Below are positions 36,970-45,232 of a stretch of 64,000 nt of DNA, in pieces. The notes beneath the pieces were generated by a model, which ran no database searches, had not been told where the DNA came from, and was given only the letters and a program-made list of their open reading frames with translations. Source of the DNA: an uncultured Lachnospiraceae bacterium (GTDB lineage Bacteria > Bacillota > Clostridia > Lachnospirales > Lachnospiraceae). The translations under genes were made by a program, and so were the position numbers. The stretch's first letter is position 1. Every line of letters begins with the position of its first letter. The stretch is taken from positions 1 to 64,000 of the forward strand of contig ONHF01000005.1 of assembly GCA_900317555.1 (NCBI GenBank), given 5' to 3'.

Positions 36970-37983
36970 TCAGCATATTCGGGGAAGCCCCTCTCCATAC
37001 AAAGGCCCGAGAATGCGCGTGCCGCCGATGCCGGTATGCAGAAGGAGGATCGGAGATTCTCCGGCCTCCGGTTCCCGTACCGATCCGATCAGAGCCGCTT
37101 CTTCTCCGTATCTGCATGCGCGTATGATTTCAAGAGCTTCCTGTGCTTCCTTCTTCGGAACAAACAGCACCATTTTGCCTTCATTTCCCATATAAAGAGG
37201 GTCCAGCCCGAGAATACCCGCAAAAGACGTAACTTCCGGTGAAACCGGTATGTCCTGTTCCTCCAGCCCGATTACTTTTCCGGAAGCCCCGGCCAGCTCA
37301 TTTAAAACGCCCGCAAGCCCTCCGCGGGTTACATCCCGCATCTCATGCACATGCAGTCCGCGATCGAACAATGCTTCTGCCATCTCCGATAACGGCGCGT
37401 TATCACTTCGAATAGAGTGCGCCATTTGCAGACGGCAGCCAAGAATCGCCGCGTGATGGTCTCCGAGCCTCCCCGAGACAAGGACCTGATCGCCTGCCTG
37501 AATACCGGACGGCAGGAGTCTTTGCACTCCGGCCCGCATAAAACCGACGCCAGCGGTATTGATCATCAGGCCTCCCTCTGCATCCCCGCGGTTTTCAATC
37601 ACCTTGGTGTCTCCTGCCGCAACCAAAACACCGGCCTCTTCTGCCGTATCTGCCATGGAACGCACAATCTGTTCGAGTTTCTCCAGGGGCAGCCCTTCTT
37701 CGAGAATGAAGCCGCAGGTCAGATACTGTGGAACCGCACCGCTCATTAAAAGATCATTGACCGTGCCGCATACACACAGCCGTCCGATATCGCCGCCGGG
37801 ATAAATGTAAGGTGTTACGACAAAAGAGTCTGTTGTGACTGCCAGCTCGCTGCTTCCCGGAACAACCGTGGAGTCTTCCATCTGGGAAAGGTAGCTATTC
37901 CCAAGATATTTTGCGAAAACAGCTTCAATCAGACGGCTTGTCTCTTCACCTCCGCTGCCATGTGCCATTGTGATCCGTTCCAT
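36970..37983 (-). CDS. hypE: hydrogenase maturation protein HypE
   Basis: HypE dehydrates the carbamoyl group received from HypF on its C-terminal cysteine to make the cyanide ligand of the [NiFe] site. The 337-residue PurM/ThiL-like protein begins MAHGSGGEET after five residues and ends in PRIC, the required terminal cysteine. It is the last gene of the ech-hyp set, 72 bp after hypD. Confidence 0.96.
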   Translation of the reverse strand: MERITMAHGSGGEETSRLIEAVFAKYLGNSYLSQMEDSTVVPGSSELAVTTDSFVVTPYIYPGGDIGRLCVCGTVNDLLMSGAVPQYLTCGFILEEGLPLEKLEQIVRSMADTAEEAGVLVAAGDTKVIENRGDAEGGLMINTAGVGFMRAGVQRLLPSGIQAGDQVLVSGRLGDHHAAILGCRLQMAHSIRSDNAPLSEMAEALFDRGLHVHEMRDVTRGGLAGVLNELAGASGKVIGLEEQDIPVSPEVTSFAGILGLDPLYMGNEGKMVLFVPKKEAQEALEIIRACRYGEEAALIGSVREPEAGESPILLLHTGIGGTRILGPLYGEGLPRIC

Positions 37984-38055
37984 GATCCTGCCCGCCTCCT
38001 GTTCTATCCCTTCTGCCGCTCCTTAAGATCCTGCGACAGTGCCTTGGAAAATCTT

Positions 38056-39117
38056 TCAGCTTCGAATTCCTGCTGCCGTAAAATGGTTGAAACAGCTGCC
38101 TTCCTGCGATACCATGCAGGCGCCTTTCGGTTCCCGCGGCGTGCATGCCCTGCCAAACATCGGACACTCTTCCGGCAGGATCTTTCCCGTCAGAACATCG
38201 GCGCACCGGCAGCCGGTGCCGGTTCTGTCTTCAATGAGGTTTTCGGAACCCGCATCCAGGTTCTCATACTCTTTCCGCAGCACCATACCGCTTCCCGCAA
38301 TAACGCCAAGTCCTCTCCATGCAGCATCACACGGGCGGAAAATACGGAGCACCGCTTCCTGCGCGGCCATGTTTCCCTCTTCCCGTACAACCTGCGGATA
38401 ATAATTTCGAACAAGTGGCTCTCCAGCGCTTTTCACAAGTGTGTAAATAGAAGCCAGCAGAGTCTCTCCGGTAAATCCCGAGACTACAAACGGCAGACGA
38501 TACTTATCCGCGAGCATCCTGTAAGCCGCATAGCCGGAAACCGCGCAGACATGCCCCGGTGCGATAAAGCCTGTGATCCTGCTGCCTCCGTTTGTGTCAT
38601 TTGCCCGGCAGAGTCTGTCTATGACGGCCGGCATTGTTTTGAGACTGGTTAAGAGTTTTATGTTTCGGATCTTCCGCCGCGCTGCTTCCTCCAGAAGGAG
38701 CGCATACACAGGCGTTGTCGTCTCGAAACCGACGGCCGCGAAAATGTGCGTATGCTCCGGGTCTTTTTCAGCCGCGTCCAGCATGTCGAGAGGCGAATAC
38801 ACCATCCGGACGCGTGCGCCGTCCGCCTTCGCCATCGAAAGGCTCTTCTGACTTCCCATAACGCGCAGCAGATCGCCGAAGGCATAAATTATGTTGGACG
38901 GGTTCATTGCAAGCGTAACCAGCTTGTCAATGTACGCGGTCACGGTAACACAGACGGGACAGCCGGGCCCGGAAATCAGCCGGATATGCTCCGAAAGCAT
39001 CGAAGGAATGCCCAGATGCATAATGGCAGCCGTGTGCGTTCCGCAGACCTCCATGATTTTTATATCGGGGCCGTCATAGTTTTTCAGAAAGGATTTGATA
39101 TTGTCGAGTTCTCTCAT
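38056..39117 (-). CDS. hypD: hydrogenase maturation protein HypD
   Basis: HypD is the [4Fe-4S] scaffold where the Fe(CN)2CO unit is built with HypC. The 353-residue protein has the conserved cysteine motifs CGTHTAAIMHLG, SGPGCPVCVT and, near the C-terminus, FGRACTPREPKGACMVSQEG then CFNHF. The start overlaps hypC by four bases. Confidence 0.96.
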   Translation of the reverse strand: MRELDNIKSFLKNYDGPDIKIMEVCGTHTAAIMHLGIPSMLSEHIRLISGPGCPVCVTVTAYIDKLVTLAMNPSNIIYAFGDLLRVMGSQKSLSMAKADGARVRMVYSPLDMLDAAEKDPEHTHIFAAVGFETTTPVYALLLEEAARRKIRNIKLLTSLKTMPAVIDRLCRANDTNGGSRITGFIAPGHVCAVSGYAAYRMLADKYRLPFVVSGFTGETLLASIYTLVKSAGEPLVRNYYPQVVREEGNMAAQEAVLRIFRPCDAAWRGLGVIAGSGMVLRKEYENLDAGSENLIEDRTGTGCRCADVLTGKILPEECPMFGRACTPREPKGACMVSQEGSCFNHFTAAGIRS

Positions 39118-39404
39118 CTGCCTGCGTTTTCCTTCCCGTTACCTGCTTCCTCTGCAGCTTCTGCAGTATACGGTTTTGAATGTCCTTCGATTTCCGCGAT
39201 ATCATTGAAAATGCTTTCCAGCGCCTTTGCTTCGTCCTCCGGAAGAACCTGCAAAACACAGCCTGCATGCACGAGGACATGATCCCCTTCCCTGACAGGC
39301 AGAAAGCCGGTTCGCGCGTTCAATACGGTGCCCGCAAAATCCACAACCGCCTCTCTTCCTTCATCTTTCAGTGCAATCACCGTTCCCGGATATGCCACAC
39401 ACAT
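39114..39404 (-). CDS. hypC: hydrogenase assembly chaperone HypC
   Basis: The start is set at 39404 because HypC must begin Met-Cys and this gives MCVAYPGTVIAL; Cys2 binds the iron precursor and the large subunit. The 96-residue protein is slightly longer than usual because of an acidic, Ala/Glu-rich tail. A longer upstream frame would overlap hypF and is not credible. It lies 10 nt after hypF. Confidence 0.95.
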   Translation of the reverse strand: MCVAYPGTVIALKDEGREAVVDFAGTVLNARTGFLPVREGDHVLVHAGCVLQVLPEDEAKALESIFNDIAEIEGHSKPYTAEAAEEAGNGKENAGR

Positions 39405-39414
39405 AAAATTCACC

Positions 39415-41820
39415 TCATATTTCCACACCATCCTGCCGGGACAGCAGGATTCCTGCGAGATACGCCTGCCCGAGCGCGATACCGCCATCGTTTCCGGGCA
39501 CCTGTTCGTTCCTGTACACGGAAAGGCCCTTCCCCGACAGCATCTGGATCAGCGCCTTCGTGAGAATTCTGTTCGTAAAAGTGCCGCCGCCCAGCGCGAT
39601 CTTTTTCTCTCCCGTGATATGGGATAAGGAAACCACCACTTCCGCGGAAGCGTATGCCACTGCCAGATGGAAATAATACGCGGCTTCCTCTGTGGAAAGT
39701 CCCGACCTCCGCATGGCTAAAAGGCCCTGTATCAGCTGCCCCGCACGGATCATCCGCATACCATCCGCGGACACGTCTGTTAGATTTCTAAAGTATCGCA
39801 GCATTCTGGCGATATCGCCTTGCAGCGTTCCTGCACAGTCCGTCGCTTCCGCACAGCCGCGACCCCGGTCTGCGGCATTCTCGAGCTCCGCTGCGCACTC
39901 TCCCTCATATCCGTTTCGATGCGCGATATCAAGGATTGCGGCAGCTGCGTCAAAAAGTCTTCCCATGCTGGAGCTTTGATAAACGCCGATTCCCGCGCGC
40001 AAGGCCGCAGCTGCCGGACGCAGCTCTTCCGGAATATCCTCTTGCCGCACGGCTCCAGCATCCAGTTTGTAAAACAACGCGGCAAGATCCGCGTTCCTGC
40101 TGACCGCATCGCCGCCGCACATATTGACCGGCGAAAGGCACCCCAGTCTTGTAAAATCCGCACCTTCGCAGTACAGGAATTCGCCGCCCCAGACCGATCC
40201 GTCACTGCCATAGCCGGTGCCGTCCATGATCACGCCGATACAGGAGCGGAGTCCGTGTTCCGCCATAACCGATGCCGCGTGCGCATGGTGGTGCTGTACG
40301 TAAAAAAGTGGAACGCCTTCTTCCTCCGCGCGCTTTTTTGCGTAAGCAGAGGAAAAGTACGAAGGATGCAGATCACAGACGACCGCGTCCTCCCGGGCAT
40401 CAAATACCTGTTCCAGATCATCTATACCTCTGGCATAGTTTTGCAGTACTTCATAATCCGAGAGATCGCCGTAATACTGCGAGGGAATGACTCTTCCGTT
40501 TCTTCTGACCGCGAAAGCTGCCTTTAAATCCGCACCGCAGGCAAGAATCGTCTTTCCGCCGGTGTCATACGCTCCTTTGACAGAGCTTTCTTCAAGGAAA
40601 ACCGGCATCGGCACATAGCCCCGGCTCCTGCGGATCATCTGCACGCTGCCGCAGTTCATGAAGACAACGGAGTCGTCCAAAGGCCGCAGAATCTGCCGCG
40701 CGTGATAATAAACTCCATCCGGCGCATCGCCGCCTTGAAATTTCAAAGAGAAAAACTTCACATCATCGATGGGAATCGGAGAACCCGATAGGTTCGCACT
40801 GGTCACGACAAGAGGTCCTGTCTCTTTGCAAAGCATCTCATGTACACCGGAAGACGGAAGGAACGCGCCAAGATATCTGCTGTTTCCGCTGACATTGAAG
40901 GCAAAGCGTTTGTCCTTGCAGCCTGCACTTTCCAGAAGCACAATCGGCCGCGCCGCGCTCTTGAGAAGCCGCTGTTCCTCCTTGTCTGCGCCGCAATGCG
41001 TAAGGACTTCCTCCAGGCTTTCGAACATAACCGCAAACGGTTTTTCTTCCCTGCCTTTCATCGCGCGCAGCCGCGCGACCGTCCCCGGAAGATACGGCGT
41101 GCAGAGCAGCTGATAACCGCCGACACCCTTCAGCGCGAGAATACCGCCGCTCTTTAATATCCGGACTGCTTCCGAAAATGCGGTTTCGCCGGAAATCTCC
41201 GTGCCTTTTTCCAGGAGCAGCATCTGCGGACCACAGCTGTGACAGGAGATTGTCTGTGCGTGTCTTCTCCTCCCGGAAAGATATTCGGCAGCGCAGGCTC
41301 CGCACATCGAAAAGATATCCATGCTCGTTCTTTCCCTGTCATAAGGAAAGTGCTTGAGAATGCTCCATCTTGGTCCACAGGATGCGCAGCTGATCAGAGG
41401 GTATCGGAAACGCCGGTCCCGCGCTGACTGCATTTCGCGAAGGCAATCCGGGCAGATGCCGATATCCGGCGTAAAAACATCCAGTTCCCGCGGCCGGTCC
41501 TTTTTCGTGCCGCGGCTTTCCAGAATCCGGAATACGTCTCCCGGGGGCAGGATCTGCCCCGAAGACACATTTCTGTCATCTTCCTTCGCAAGCGGCCGGA
41601 CTGTTACGCGCAGCACCAGGGCTCCCGCCGGTGCGTTCTCCTTCAGCGACTTCGCGTAAGACCTGACAGCCTCTTCCGGGGCGTCTGCGAGGATACGGAC
41701 GATTCCGCCCTCGTTCCTTACGTTTCCGCGGATCCCGTACTGCTTTGCCATAGCAGCCGCAAAAGGGCGGTACCCTACACCCTGTACCGCCCCCGTAACA
41801 ATTATTTCATATCTTGCCAT
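39415..41820 (-). CDS. hypF: carbamoyltransferase HypF
   Basis: HypF makes thiocarbamate on HypE from carbamoyl phosphate. The 801-residue protein shows the full domain order: N-terminal acylphosphatase (GAVQGVGYRPFAAAMAKQYG), two zinc fingers (CPDCLREM / CASCGPR and CGACAAEY / CHSCGPQ), a YrdC-like domain, and a C-terminal Kae1-like domain (VQHHHAHAASVMAEHG, MDGTGYGSDG). It lies 6 bp after echF. Confidence 0.96.
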   Translation of the reverse strand: MARYEIIVTGAVQGVGYRPFAAAMAKQYGIRGNVRNEGGIVRILADAPEEAVRSYAKSLKENAPAGALVLRVTVRPLAKEDDRNVSSGQILPPGDVFRILESRGTKKDRPRELDVFTPDIGICPDCLREMQSARDRRFRYPLISCASCGPRWSILKHFPYDRERTSMDIFSMCGACAAEYLSGRRRHAQTISCHSCGPQMLLLEKGTEISGETAFSEAVRILKSGGILALKGVGGYQLLCTPYLPGTVARLRAMKGREEKPFAVMFESLEEVLTHCGADKEEQRLLKSAARPIVLLESAGCKDKRFAFNVSGNSRYLGAFLPSSGVHEMLCKETGPLVVTSANLSGSPIPIDDVKFFSLKFQGGDAPDGVYYHARQILRPLDDSVVFMNCGSVQMIRRSRGYVPMPVFLEESSVKGAYDTGGKTILACGADLKAAFAVRRNGRVIPSQYYGDLSDYEVLQNYARGIDDLEQVFDAREDAVVCDLHPSYFSSAYAKKRAEEEGVPLFYVQHHHAHAASVMAEHGLRSCIGVIMDGTGYGSDGSVWGGEFLYCEGADFTRLGCLSPVNMCGGDAVSRNADLAALFYKLDAGAVRQEDIPEELRPAAAALRAGIGVYQSSSMGRLFDAAAAILDIAHRNGYEGECAAELENAADRGRGCAEATDCAGTLQGDIARMLRYFRNLTDVSADGMRMIRAGQLIQGLLAMRRSGLSTEEAAYYFHLAVAYASAEVVVSLSHITGEKKIALGGGTFTNRILTKALIQMLSGKGLSVYRNEQVPGNDGGIALGQAYLAGILLSRQDGVEI

Positions 41821-41826
41821 AAGAGT

Positions 41827-42258
41827 TTACTGTTCCGCCGCTTTTGCGGCTGCCGCCTTGGCCGCGGCGATTTTCGCGGCCATCGCTTTCTGCTTCTCTA
41901 TCTCTTTCGCGATCTGTTCCTCACTGTAGCTGTTGACGATTTCTGTCTTTTCGGGGCCGGGCTCCGTATAGGCATTGTGCATACTCAGGCAATGCACCGG
42001 GCAGACTTCCACACACCTTCTGCACTGTACGCAGGAAAACGGCCGGATCTTCCAGGAATACGCCGGCTTCGAAACCGTGATTGCGCTGCTCGGGCATGAA
42101 CGCATACACATGCCGCAGAGAATGCACTTCGAAATATCATTTTCAATATGGCCGCGGTATCGTTCTTCGTACTGCCGCGGCTGCGCCGGGTATTTCTCGG
42201 TTGACGGTTTTGTGAAGAGGTTCTTAAGCGCGTATCCGATATAACTCGTAAAAGCCAT
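41827..42258 (-). CDS. echF: Ech hydrogenase ferredoxin-like subunit EchF
   Basis: A 143-residue NuoI/EchF-type protein with two [4Fe-4S] motifs, CILCGMCMRSCP and CVQCRRCVEVCP, that carries electrons between ferredoxin and the catalytic subunits on the cytoplasmic membrane face. An unusual feature is the last 35 residues, a Lys/Ala-rich helix (IAKEIEKQKAMAAKIAAAKA and on) absent from typical EchF. It lies 9 bp after echE and 6 bp before hypF. Confidence 0.92.
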   Translation of the reverse strand: MAFTSYIGYALKNLFTKPSTEKYPAQPRQYEERYRGHIENDISKCILCGMCMRSCPSSAITVSKPAYSWKIRPFSCVQCRRCVEVCPVHCLSMHNAYTEPGPEKTEIVNSYSEEQIAKEIEKQKAMAAKIAAAKAAAAKAAEQ

Positions 42259-42267
42259 TGTACCTTC

Positions 42268-43362
42268 CTACCTTTCCGTGCAGCTGATGCAGGGATCAAT
42301 CGTAAGAATCATCATCGCGACATCCGCCAGCTCCGCGCCGATAATAGTTTCGATCAGCCCCGGAATATTGGAATAAGTAGGCGTCCTGTTCCGGTATCTG
42401 GTCAGAAATTTCGTTCCGTTTGCCTTCACATAATAGAGTGCTTCGCCTCTTGGCTGCTCTATCCGGACCATACATTCACCGTCGGGATTTCCCTTGAACG
42501 GCACAGCGACCTCTCCTTCCGGCATCTTTTCTATGCACTGTTTCACAAGGTCCATGGACTGATACAGTTCTTTAATTCGCACTTCACATCGGGCATAGCA
42601 GTCTCCGTCCAGAGAAATGACAGGATCGAACTTCAGTTTCCCATATGCCTCATATCCGGTTGTGCGCAGATCTCTGCGAACGCCGCTTGCGCGAAGGAAA
42701 GGTCCGCAGCAGCCGAGTTCGACTGCCCGCTCCGGAGACAGTTTCCCGACGCCCTTCATTCTGGATAAAACATCATGATCCCCCAGAAACGTATCCGTAA
42801 CAATCCGACAGTCCTTCTCCAGTGAATCCACTGCGTTTCGTATGCTCTCCAGCATCGCTGGTGTAACATCTCTTCGAAGCCCGCCGACTTTATTGACCGA
42901 GAAGATGACTCGTCCGCCGGTTGTCAGTTCCAGCTGATCCAGCACTCTCTCCCGCAGCCTCCAGGTCTCCATAAACAAAGACTCAAAGCCGAAAGCATCG
43001 CCCAGCAGTCCCAGCCACATCAGATGATTGTGCATCCTTGCGAGCTCCGCCCACATGGTCCGCAGGAACTTTGCTCTTTCCGGAACCTGCAGGTCCATGA
43101 TGTTCTCGATCGCCTCGACGTATCCGAGGCCATGTCCGAACGAGCAGATGCCGCAGGTTCTTTCGGCAATCAGTACAAATTCCTGAAAGTCGCGTTTTTC
43201 CACGAGCTTCTCCAGTCCTCTGTGGACGAACCCGATCGACGGAAGTGCGTCAATAACCTTCTCATCCTGCAAAACAAGATCCAGATGGATCGGTTCGGGA
43301 AGGACAGGGTGCTGCGGCCCGAACGGGACAATACTGATTTTCTTGATTGAATTATCTGCCAT
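42268..43362 (-). CDS. echE: Ech hydrogenase large (Ni-Fe) subunit EchE
   Basis: This is the catalytic subunit of a group 4 energy-converting [NiFe]-hydrogenase. Both metal motifs are intact: RTCGICSFGHG near residue 66 and DPCISC at the C-terminus. These four cysteines separate it from NuoD/FpoD-like proteins that lost the metal site. The protein ends TER right after DPCISC, so there is no C-terminal extension to cleave. The start at 43362 has GGAAGGAG upstream and gives 364 residues; a GTG six codons earlier is less likely. Confidence 0.95.
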   Translation of the reverse strand: MADNSIKKISIVPFGPQHPVLPEPIHLDLVLQDEKVIDALPSIGFVHRGLEKLVEKRDFQEFVLIAERTCGICSFGHGLGYVEAIENIMDLQVPERAKFLRTMWAELARMHNHLMWLGLLGDAFGFESLFMETWRLRERVLDQLELTTGGRVIFSVNKVGGLRRDVTPAMLESIRNAVDSLEKDCRIVTDTFLGDHDVLSRMKGVGKLSPERAVELGCCGPFLRASGVRRDLRTTGYEAYGKLKFDPVISLDGDCYARCEVRIKELYQSMDLVKQCIEKMPEGEVAVPFKGNPDGECMVRIEQPRGEALYYVKANGTKFLTRYRNRTPTYSNIPGLIETIIGAELADVAMMILTIDPCISCTER

Positions 43363-43391
43363 TATTACTCCTTCCGGCACCGGCAGCGCGC

Positions 43392-43739
43392 TTACGCGAA
43401 CGGGAACTGCACACCGGTTCTGAAAAGTTTCCCCTTAAAGTCGTAATTCATCATTTCGATCTGAATGCCGAAAAGATCGTGAATCTCATTCTCATACAGA
43501 TAGGCGGTTTCAAAAATGCTGGTGATGCTCGGAACTTTTTCTTCGTGTGAAACTGTAACCCGCACGTGCTTCCACTCATAGCCCTTACCGAAAGTATAGA
43601 GAATCTCATATCGGTTCTCGGCGACCTTCGTTGCGCAGATCTGCATCAGCCGGAAGTCCTCATAGTGAATCCTCGTGACTTCATCCAGCAGCCTGTCCAG
43701 CAGAATGTCTTTCACCTGCATGATCTCTTTACTGCTCAT
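43392..43739 (-). CDS. echD: Ech hydrogenase subunit EchD (NuoC-like)
   Basis: The 115-residue protein beginning MSSKEIMQVKD is NuoC/30-kDa-like: RVTVSHEEKVPSITSIFETA then YENEIHDLFGI, the hallmark of this subunit that sits between the small and large hydrogenase subunits. The start overlaps the echC stop by 11 bp; the longer upstream frame is antisense to nothing useful and is rejected. Confidence 0.92.
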   Translation of the reverse strand: MSSKEIMQVKDILLDRLLDEVTRIHYEDFRLMQICATKVAENRYEILYTFGKGYEWKHVRVTVSHEEKVPSITSIFETAYLYENEIHDLFGIQIEMMNYDFKGKLFRTGVQFPFA

Positions 43740-44313
43740 TTTTCCATTCCTCTTCCAGCGCCTTATACTTGGCTGCCTTGGCGGCATCCTCTGCGGCAAG
43801 CTGCGCCGCGATACGTGCTTCCTGCGCGGCCAGTGCCTTTCCGTCCCTGATATTGGCAATCGCCCATCCCTTTTCTTCGGGAGGCAGGCCCTGCTTCATG
43901 CGCTCTTTTTTCTTCTCCAGAACATCCAGTGCCTTGATAACGCCGTCAATGATCGATTCCGGACGTGCGGCACAGCCCGGCACGTAGACGTCGACCGGAA
44001 TTACCTTGTCCACGCCGCCCAGAATATTGTAGCAGTCCTTGAAAATTCCGCCGTCGCAGGCGCAGATGCCGACCGCGACAACCACTTTCGGGTCCGGCAT
44101 CTGTGAATACAGCTGCTGAACAACCATCCGGTTCTGGAAATTAATGCCGCCGGTGATCAGAAATACATCGGCATGTTTAGGGTCTCCGGTATTGATGATA
44201 CCGAAACGCTCCAGATCATATCTGGGTGTCAGACTGGCCAGCACTTCAATATCACAGCCGTTGCAGCTGGAGCCGTCATAGTGCAGCACCCAGGGTGATT
44301 GCTTCATTTTCAT
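43729..44313 (-). CDS. echC: Ech hydrogenase small subunit EchC
   Basis: A 194-residue NuoB/EchC-type electron-transfer subunit with one [4Fe-4S] cluster. The ligands are SSCNGCDIE near residue 16, GICACDGG and VPGCAARPE. It relays electrons to the Ni-Fe site. The last 50 residues form an Ala/Glu/Lys-rich predicted helix (ALAAQEARIAAQLAAEDAAK and on) beyond the conserved fold, matching the tail on EchF. AGGAGG lies 6 nt before the ATG. Confidence 0.93.
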   Translation of the reverse strand: MKMKQSPWVLHYDGSSCNGCDIEVLASLTPRYDLERFGIINTGDPKHADVFLITGGINFQNRMVVQQLYSQMPDPKVVVAVGICACDGGIFKDCYNILGGVDKVIPVDVYVPGCAARPESIIDGVIKALDVLEKKKERMKQGLPPEEKGWAIANIRDGKALAAQEARIAAQLAAEDAAKAAKYKALEEEWKNEQ

Positions 44314-44365
44314 GATATGCCTCCTGCACTGTCCTTTTCACGAAAGGGCAGAACGAACCATTCCG

Positions 44366-45232
44366 TTATCTCGTAAGCGTCAGTATGAGCAGATTGACAC
44401 CTGCGAAAATAAAGGTCGATCCCCACGACATCCAGAGCATTCTCTCCCAGCGGACACGCGGGAACGTATTGTCCACCAGTGTCATCAGAAAAAGGACCAG
44501 CGCCGCGGCTGCGGCCGCTGCGAGAAAACTCAAGGGATTGCCGCAGATAAAGAACATGCCGGTAAAAGTCGCCATCAGAAACAGTTCACACCACTCCGCA
44601 ACTTCCACATACGCCATAACGCTTCCCGCGATATCCGTTGTGATACCCTTGACCATCTCCTGATGTGCATGATGCGATGTGCTGACATCAAAAGGCGATT
44701 TGCGAAGCTCGATCACAAGAATCACCAGAAAGCCCGCGAACATGCCCGGCGTTTTCAGAATCGCCGGCGAAGAAGAATGCAGAATATCCATGACTTTAAA
44801 ACTTCCGTTAGCCATATAAAATCCGATTGCCATCAGAAGCAGCATCGGTTCCGCACAGGCCATCTGCAGCAGCTCTCTCTGCGCGCTCATATTCGAATAC
44901 GGCGCACTGGCCGAGAACGCGACAAGACAGAACAGCATCTCCGCGAGCGTCAGCGAAAATACAGCAAGCAGCAGATCTTCTCCTGTGTAGACGATCCAGA
45001 TGGACAACGCCACAAACATCAGATGGCCGATCACGAGAAATATCTGCAGTCCGTTCATGATGTTGGCGCGTTTTTTCGTCAGCTTGTAAAAATCATAAAA
45101 CGGCTGCAGGAGCGGCGGCCCCTGTCGTCTCTGCATACGCGCGCCGATCATTCTGTCAAGTCCGGAGAGAATGCCTCCGATAAACGGTGCCGCGAATACG
45201 GCAAGAAATCCGATAATAATCCGAACAGTCAT
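44366..45232 (-). CDS. echB: Ech hydrogenase membrane subunit EchB (NuoH-like)
   Basis: A 288-residue polytopic membrane protein of the NuoH/HycD/EchB family with about eight hydrophobic segments. Conserved polar loops include DRMIGARMQRRQGPPLLQPF and RKSPFDVSTSHHAHQEMVKG, which sit at the quinone-site-like interface and help couple redox to ion movement. The start overlaps echA by ATGA. Confidence 0.94.
   Translation of the reverse strand: MTVRIIIGFLAVFAAPFIGGILSGLDRMIGARMQRRQGPPLLQPFYDFYKLTKKRANIMNGLQIFLVIGHLMFVALSIWIVYTGEDLLLAVFSLTLAEMLFCLVAFSASAPYSNMSAQRELLQMACAEPMLLLMAIGFYMANGSFKVMDILHSSSPAILKTPGMFAGFLVILVIELRKSPFDVSTSHHAHQEMVKGITTDIAGSVMAYVEVAEWCELFLMATFTGMFFICGNPLSFLAAAAAAALVLFLMTLVDNTFPRVRWERMLWMSWGSTFIFAGVNLLILTLTR

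Noticed and set aside
43740-43859. 40-residue N-terminal extension of EchD
   Set aside because: The extra part overlaps echC in another frame, is Arg/Pro-rich and unlike NuoC-type proteins; ATG 43739 fits the family.
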